From: Actinomadura hallensis
GTDB taxonomy: Bacteria > Actinomycetota > Actinomycetes > Streptosporangiales > Streptosporangiaceae
Reading direction: 5' to 3'
Assembly (NCBI RefSeq): GCF_006716765.1
Contig: NZ_VFPO01000001.1
Coordinates: 682,001-746,000 of the forward strand
Length of the DNA: 64,000 bases
This document shows positions 59,804 to 64,000 of this stretch, one piece after another. The notes under the pieces are model-generated. The model worked only from the letters and a program-made list of their open reading frames with translations. It did not search any database and was not told the origin of the DNA. The position numbers and the translations under genes were made by a program. The first letter of the stretch is position 1; each line of letters opens with the position of its first letter.

Positions 59804-60724
59804 ATGACCTTTCCCGTGCTGCCCGCGCCGGCGGATGGCGAAGTGCTGATGGTCTGTACTCGCTATAGGGACGGCAAGGCGTTCTGGGGGAGCCTGCTCA
59901 ATGAGATCGGGGAGCGCCGCGACGGCGATGTGCTCGTCCCGGAGGGCGGCCGGATACGGCTCCGGGTGGTCGAGAACACCGGATGGGACTCCCTACTCGG
60001 CGGGAACGTACCGGCGCTCGTCCCGGCCGGTGGCCGGACACCGCCGGTCGTGGTCTTGGCGGACGGCTCGTCGGCATACGGGGGCGGTGGCCCGTTGCTC
60101 GTGGACATGGCGGTGCTGCCTGGCCGGGGTGTGCGGGTGTGGCGGTCCCGCCTGGGCGGAGTCCTGACCGCATTGCTGGGCGGTGAACTCGCCTTCGATC
60201 ACCTGGTGCAGGACATGGACGTGAGCGGGGTGTACCAGGGCGGCGATGGCCGTCCGGCCTTCCCCGCGCCGGTAGGGACGCCGCAACGGGCATTCCCGGC
60301 ACTGCCCTCCACGTCCGGCGCGCTGCTCGTCCGCACCTCCTTCGATGACGAAGAAGCCTGGCAGGCCCTGCTCACCGAGCTGGGCGCGGCGAACGAGGCG
60401 GACGAGATCGACGTGGAGAATCCCCCGCTGAACGCCCAGGTCGTCGACGACCGGGCTTTCGAGGGCATGCAGCCCGGCCAGGTCCCGGCACTGGTCCCGC
60501 CCAAGAAGCAGACCACGCTGGTCGCACTCGCCGACACCAGGACCTTCACCGGGCCCGAACTGCCACTGACCGTCGTGGACCTGTGCGACACCCCGGGACA
60601 GCCCGCCGTGCTTCCCTTCCGCCTGGTCGGATCGATGGCCTGCAACCTGGAACTCGCCAACATGGACTTCCGCGACTTCGTCGCCCGCGCAGGCACCCGC
60701 CCATGGTGGGAGGACCTCGCTTGA
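59804..60724 (+). CDS. Tandem DUF6924 protein
   Basis: 306 residues from ATG 59804 (GGAG seven bases upstream). Two copies of one domain: the first (about residues 10-150) with VLMVCTRYRDGKAFWGSLLNEI and LAFDHLVQDMDVSGV, the second (about 170-300) with ALLVRTSFDDEEAWQALLTELG and MACNLELANMDFRDFV. This is the pattern of DUF6924, usually a single-domain actinobacterial protein of unknown function. The copies have diverged: the first lacks the NLxxANMDF ending. The duplication suggests an intramolecular pair. Confidence 0.8.
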   Translation: MTFPVLPAPADGEVLMVCTRYRDGKAFWGSLLNEIGERRDGDVLVPEGGRIRLRVVENTGWDSLLGGNVPALVPAGGRTPPVVVLADGSSAYGGGGPLLVDMAVLPGRGVRVWRSRLGGVLTALLGGELAFDHLVQDMDVSGVYQGGDGRPAFPAPVGTPQRAFPALPSTSGALLVRTSFDDEEAWQALLTELGAANEADEIDVENPPLNAQVVDDRAFEGMQPGQVPALVPPKKQTTLVALADTRTFTGPELPLTVVDLCDTPGQPAVLPFRLVGSMACNLELANMDFRDFVARAGTRPWWEDLA

Positions 60725-60759
60725 GGGGTGCGTGTGATCGTCGTGAGAGGCTGGGTGGC

Positions 60760-61209
60760 ATGTCCGTAACCGATCGGTTCACCGGCTTGACCAGCATCGG
60801 CTATCAGGGGCATGACCTCGACTCCTTCTTGGCGCGGTTGTCCGCTGAAGGGGTCTCCCTGCTGGTCGACGTCCGGCTGAACCCGGTCTCGCGCAAGCGT
60901 GGCTTCAGCAAGCGGGCCCTGGCCGCGGCGCTGGACTCGGTGGGCATCGGCTACGAACACGCCCGGCCGCTGGGCAACCCCAAGGACAACCGCGCAGGCT
61001 TCGGCGGCGGCCCTGACGAACTCCAAGCTGCCAAACAGCGCTTCTCCGAGCGACTGGACGAACCGGCCGCGCGCGAATGGATCGCGAACATCGCGAGTTG
61101 GTCGACCGAGCGCAAGGTGGCGCTTCTCTGCTTCGAAGCCGACCAGGAGCGCTGCCACAGGGACGTGGTCGCCGCCGCCGTCAAGACCGAGGCTCGTCGG
61201 CTGGGCTAG
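60760..61209 (+). CDS. DUF488-family protein
   Basis: 149 residues from ATG 60760. It shows TSIGYQGHDLDSFLARL, LLVDVRLNPVSRKRGFSKRAL, YEHARPLGNPKD and the conserved ending KVALLCFEADQERCHRDVVA. The Cys-His of the last motif and the VDVR strand are family marks. Function is unknown; the family has been linked to DNA-processing loci and stress in several phyla. It follows the DUF6924 gene by 35 bp, possibly in one transcript. Confidence 0.93.
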   Translation: MSVTDRFTGLTSIGYQGHDLDSFLARLSAEGVSLLVDVRLNPVSRKRGFSKRALAAALDSVGIGYEHARPLGNPKDNRAGFGGGPDELQAAKQRFSERLDEPAAREWIANIASWSTERKVALLCFEADQERCHRDVVAAAVKTEARRLG

Positions 61210-61222
61210 AGGACTCCCCAGA

Positions 61223-61570
61223 TCATGGACGCCCGCGCCAGAGCAGCGTCTTCGTAGTGAGCATGCACAACTGGTTGATCGGCTCCGGGACGGGACCGTC
61301 GGGCCGCAGGTAGGGCTCCAGATCCACCGCTTCCGGCGCGTCCCAGCGTTCGGTCAACGCCGCCCGCACTTCTTGGAGAGCCGTGTCGATCTCATCCTCG
61401 GCCGCCTGGAAGGTTTCCTCATCACGGCCGTCCCAGAAATCCCGGCTGGCCTTAAGCGCCTGTACGTGATAGCCGGGCCCGCTGGAGCGTTCTCCGTCCC
61501 GGGTTTCTTGCCGCGGAAAGGGAAGAACGAGGAGCTCGTCGACGACGGCATCAAGATCCCGCATCGCCAT
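61223..61570 (-). CDS. Unknown 115-residue acidic protein
   Basis: ATG 61570, or ATG 61564 two codons later; no clear ribosome site for either. It is an acidic helical protein (QAAEDEIDTALQEVRAALTERW in the middle) with a C-terminal segment INQLCMLTTKTLLWRGRP. It converges on the DUF488 gene with a 13-bp gap. I recognise no family. Codon bias supports coding in this frame. Confidence 0.6.
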   Translation of the reverse strand: MAMRDLDAVVDELLVLPFPRQETRDGERSSGPGYHVQALKASRDFWDGRDEETFQAAEDEIDTALQEVRAALTERWDAPEAVDLEPYLRPDGPVPEPINQLCMLTTKTLLWRGRP

Positions 61571-61814
61571 GGTGCGAGCGTAACGGCGAGGTAGGACACG
61601 AGAACCTCCGGAACGTCAATGCCCGCCCTACGCTCCGCACCGAGCGGCCCCAGACAAAAGGGGGCCTACCCACGCACGGGGTAGTTCCACAACACTCGCA
61701 GCAGGCTTCTAATGCTCAGGCACGGCTTGTCGCCGCTCTTCACAGTGAGTCGTGAAAGGGCGGCTGTCCGTGTACGCCTGACTTGATCGGCGACCTCAGC
61801 CCTGGAGGTAGGCG

Positions 61815-62687
61815 ATGTCGCGCCTGCGGACGATGGCGGAGAAATCCCTGGTCACCGCAGGCGTGACGTCGGCGCTGTCCGGGGTTGTCATAGCCGTTGT
61901 CGCCAACGTTCCCGGTGATGGTGGCAACGAATATCAGCGCACCGGGCGACGTCCGGACGATCCGGAAAGCTGGTCCACTGGACTGGCTCTCGCGTTGACG
62001 TTCGCCTGCCTGGCATGGGTGTGGGCCCTTTGGGCCACGCGGAACGCGCAGATCGGCCGACGGCGTCGAGCGCGGGTCGTCGCGAGTTCGGTCTTCGCCG
62101 CCGGATGTGCGGCCGCGTTGGTCGTGGTGGTGCTGCGGATGCCGGCTCCGGGCCCGTCCGGCGGTGTGGACATGAGCCTGCCGCTGATGCTGCTGGCTCT
62201 TGCCCTGGCGGCTGTCGGCGCCCTCGCGACAGCGACGAGCAGCTTGTGTCGGCCGGATGAGGACCCGTTGCTCGCCGCGGCCGGCACGGCGGTCTTCGCC
62301 GAAAACGTCCGCACCGGGTCGGACGATGAAACGCGCTACTCGACGGCCTTGCACGCCTTCGACGTCCGGACCGGCGAAAAGTCGTGGTCCCACACCATCC
62401 CCGACGCCGAGGTCCGCGACCTGAACGATGTTCCCGGCCCCCAGACCCTTCTCAGGGACGGCCAATTGTTCGTCGCATACCGCGAATCGACCGCCACAGG
62501 CGAGTTCGACGGGTGTGCGATGGCTGCCTGGAACATCACCACCGGCGAACGCCACGACCCACTCCAACCGGACGCCGCTCCAGACGACGAATGGTGCCTG
62601 ACCAGCTCCCTAGAGGCAGCGGAAATCCCCGGCGCCGTAGCCCTGCACCTGAAGGAAGGCACAGGAGCAATCTTCACCCTCGACTGA
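61815..62687 (+). CDS. Membrane protein with PQQ-like C-terminal segment
   Basis: 290 residues from ATG 61815 (GGAGG six bases upstream). Four hydrophobic helices lie in residues 15-135 (VTAGVTSALSGVVIAVVANV, ALALTFACLAWVWALWA, and two more). An extracytoplasmic or cytoplasmic part follows with ALHAFDVRTGEKSWSHTIPD and LLRDGQLFVAYRES, like two blades of a PQQ-type beta propeller. A whole propeller would need more repeats, so this is a short or partial one. Function is unknown. Confidence 0.7.
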   Translation: MSRLRTMAEKSLVTAGVTSALSGVVIAVVANVPGDGGNEYQRTGRRPDDPESWSTGLALALTFACLAWVWALWATRNAQIGRRRRARVVASSVFAAGCAAALVVVVLRMPAPGPSGGVDMSLPLMLLALALAAVGALATATSSLCRPDEDPLLAAAGTAVFAENVRTGSDDETRYSTALHAFDVRTGEKSWSHTIPDAEVRDLNDVPGPQTLLRDGQLFVAYRESTATGEFDGCAMAAWNITTGERHDPLQPDAAPDDEWCLTSSLEAAEIPGAVALHLKEGTGAIFTLD

Positions 62688-62940
62688 GGCCCGAGTATCC
62701 GTGATCGCCAGTACTCGTCCGGACGACCTCGACAATGCAGTCAGCGCAGACCTGAACGCCCACGAACTGATGCAATGCACACTCTTGGCCATTGCCGCCG
62801 GCTTCATCCGAGCCGCCATTCGACCAGCTCGCACGGTTCTTTCGGCGATCTTGGTAATGCGGAACATGCGAGACGCTGGAAAGGTCGTTTTCCTTCCGGG
62901 CACGTTGTGGCAACTATGCTCTCCGCGACGGGCGGCCGAT

Positions 62941-63490
62941 ATGGAAGGGCGAATGCTCCGGTTGCAGGTCGGCCCCCCGGCGGCCGTGTGGGTCGTCTGG
63001 CTGGGGTGCCTCGCCCCGGTGGTCGCCCTGCTGAGCGTGGTGATAGGGGCGCTCGGCTGGATGCTCCTCGCGTCGGAGGACATGGCGCTGGGCGTCCTGG
63101 TCCTGCTGCCGATCGTGCTTCTTGACGCGTTCATCGGCCTGATGCGGGTCCAGCACTACCGCAGCACGTACTGGCTCGACGGCAGGGTCCTCGTCCGGCG
63201 GGTCATCCTGGGCCGGTGAAGGTACGACCTCACCGCCGCCTACGTCAGCGCGGACAGCGCACAACCGGTATGGAGCAGCTGGCGCGGCGGCGTCCTGCCC
63301 CGCCTGGTCGTGCAGGTGCCCGGACACGAGCCGGTCAAGATGTGGCTGCGCGACCCGGCCCGCGGTGGGGCTCTGCTCCCTCCGGGTCAGCTGGCCGTAC
63401 TAGCGCAAGCGTCGACCCGGGGTTGCGGCACCCGGTGGCCAGGAGGCTCTGGGAACTTTCCGCCAGCCTCCTCGGAGGCCCTGCGACCGC
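62941..63490 (+). pseudogene. Decayed membrane protein gene (nonsense codon and frameshift)
   Basis: From ATG 62941 the frame encodes two membrane helices (AAVWVVWLGCLAPVVALLSV, LGVLVLLPIVLLDAFIGL) and YWLDGRVLVRRVILGR, then meets TGA at 63217. The same frame continues with a convincing cytoplasmic domain (RYDLTAAYVSADSAQ, LPRLVVQVPGHEPVKMWL, LLPPGQLAVLAQA). Near 63412 protein character moves to another frame (DPGLRHPVARRLWELSAS). One stop and one shift point to a dead gene. The 13-residue link across TGA looks natural, so the stop is recent. Confidence 0.7.
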
Positions 63491-63595
63491 GGCGGGAAGA
63501 ACGGTCACCCCCGGTGGCTCGCGGGTTCGGCGCGTCCGGCGTGGCGGATCACCTCGGACGAATCCAGAGGAGTGGCCTTCTGTGAGTCGGTCGGT

Positions 63596-64000
63596 TCAGT
63601 GTCCGAAGCGGTTGGACTGCGCGGCGACCTCTCGGGCGAACTCGTTGAGGGCGCGCGTGGCCGACCAGAGCTGCGTGCGCGGCTGGATCAGGAACACCAG
63701 GCCCGTCAGGGTGCCGAGACCCGCCAGCACGCGCTGCGTCCCGTCGTAGGCGAACAGGGTCAGCACACCGGCGATGACGGTGATCCCGAGGCCCGCGAAC
63801 CAGAGCACGTGGAGCACCCTCAGCCGCTCACCGATCTCGGCGGAGCCCCAGGACCCCCGCCCCTCGACCCACAGGGCGCGCCGCAGTGACGACGTCTTCG
63901 TCCCCACCCCTAAGGACAGCACCGCCCCCGCGAGAAGGCCGGTCGACCACGGAACGAGGACGGCGCCCAGTCCTCCGCCCTGAAGCGCAGCCGCCACCAT
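63596..64000 (-). CDS. Small membrane protein (right-edge, start uncertain)
   Basis: 134 residues visible; the first codon in the window is an ATG at the last bases, but the gene may begin beyond the edge. Three or four hydrophobic segments (AVLVPWSTGLLAGAVLSLGV, RVLHVLWFAGLGITVIAGVLTLF, VLAGLGTLTGLVFLI) and a hydrophilic C-terminus. No family is recognised. Confidence 0.65.
   Translation of the reverse strand: MVAAALQGGGLGAVLVPWSTGLLAGAVLSLGVGTKTSSLRRALWVEGRGSWGSAEIGERLRVLHVLWFAGLGITVIAGVLTLFAYDGTQRVLAGLGTLTGLVFLIQPRTQLWSATRALNEFAREVAAQSNRFGH

Noticed and set aside
61600-61800. Possible tRNA or small RNA gene in the gap before the PQQ-like protein gene
   Set aside because: No T-loop consensus or cloverleaf pairing could be found, and no hairpin with clear arms.

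Overview
The window is chromosomal DNA of a high-G+C actinomycete. Third codon positions are almost always G or C, GTG and TTG starts are frequent, and neighbouring genes often overlap by ATGA, GTGA or TTGA. The gene content (F420-dependent luciferase-like enzyme, Spo0M homologue, type III polyketide synthase, many TetR/MerR/GntR regulators, 3Fe-4S ferredoxin with a P450) fits a filamentous actinomycete. A Streptosporangiales or Thermomonosporaceae member such as Actinomadura is my guess, from style and not from a marker gene. I saw no rRNA, tRNA, CRISPR array or insertion sequence.

Layout. 1-4.2 kb: stress and metal genes on the minus strand (CBS-BON protein, STAS factor, a P1B-type ATPase with a hemerythrin tail). 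4.3-6.4 kb: an overlapping pair of acyl-CoA dehydrogenases. 6.6-9.2 kb: a dinB remnant, then a BlaI-type operator, a cation diffusion transporter, BlaI and an M56 peptidase. 9.3-11.9 kb: a CNNM/CorC-type membrane protein and Spo0M. 12.2-19 kb: a small biosynthetic-looking cluster. It has an array of TGACG motifs, a Gfo/Idh oxidoreductase, a 46-residue hydrophobic peptide, a flavin oxidoreductase and an adenylate-forming enzyme, and it converges on a class D beta-lactamase plus MFS exporter pair. 19-24.5 kb: an amino-acid-oxidase-like protein, an orphan PAS histidine kinase and a gluconate module (gntK, GntR, gntP). 24.5-35 kb: YnfA, two MerR systems, a spermidine-synthase fold protein, release factor 3, UppP, a type III PKS with its methyltransferase, and a damaged winged-helix/ATPase regulator ending at a rearrangement scar.

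35.2-54.2 kb is the most interesting part. It is a catabolic-looking island with a P450, ferredoxin, aldehyde dehydrogenase, SDR, acyl-CoA ligase, enoyl-CoA hydratase, HpaB-like flavoprotein and F420 enzyme. It also carries pieces of a PEP-synthase-type dikinase spread over at least three genes: a stand-alone swivelling-His domain, a middle-domain plus His protein, and an ATP-grasp plus His protein. An APH-like kinase, a SurE phosphatase and an unknown 450-residue protein accompany them. Six promoters in the island carry a 16-bp half-palindrome, GTGA-N8-TC(A/G)C, including the promoter of the terminal TetR gene. I infer one regulon, and a pathway in which a substrate is phosphorylated by a split dikinase, much as phenylphosphate synthase or rifampin phosphotransferase do.

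54.3-64 kb is mixed: msrA, a TetR with a divergent small membrane protein and carboxylesterase, a benzaldehyde-dehydrogenase-like enzyme, a glycosidase remnant, DUF6924 and DUF488 proteins, small membrane proteins, a decayed membrane-protein gene and a truncated gene at the right edge.
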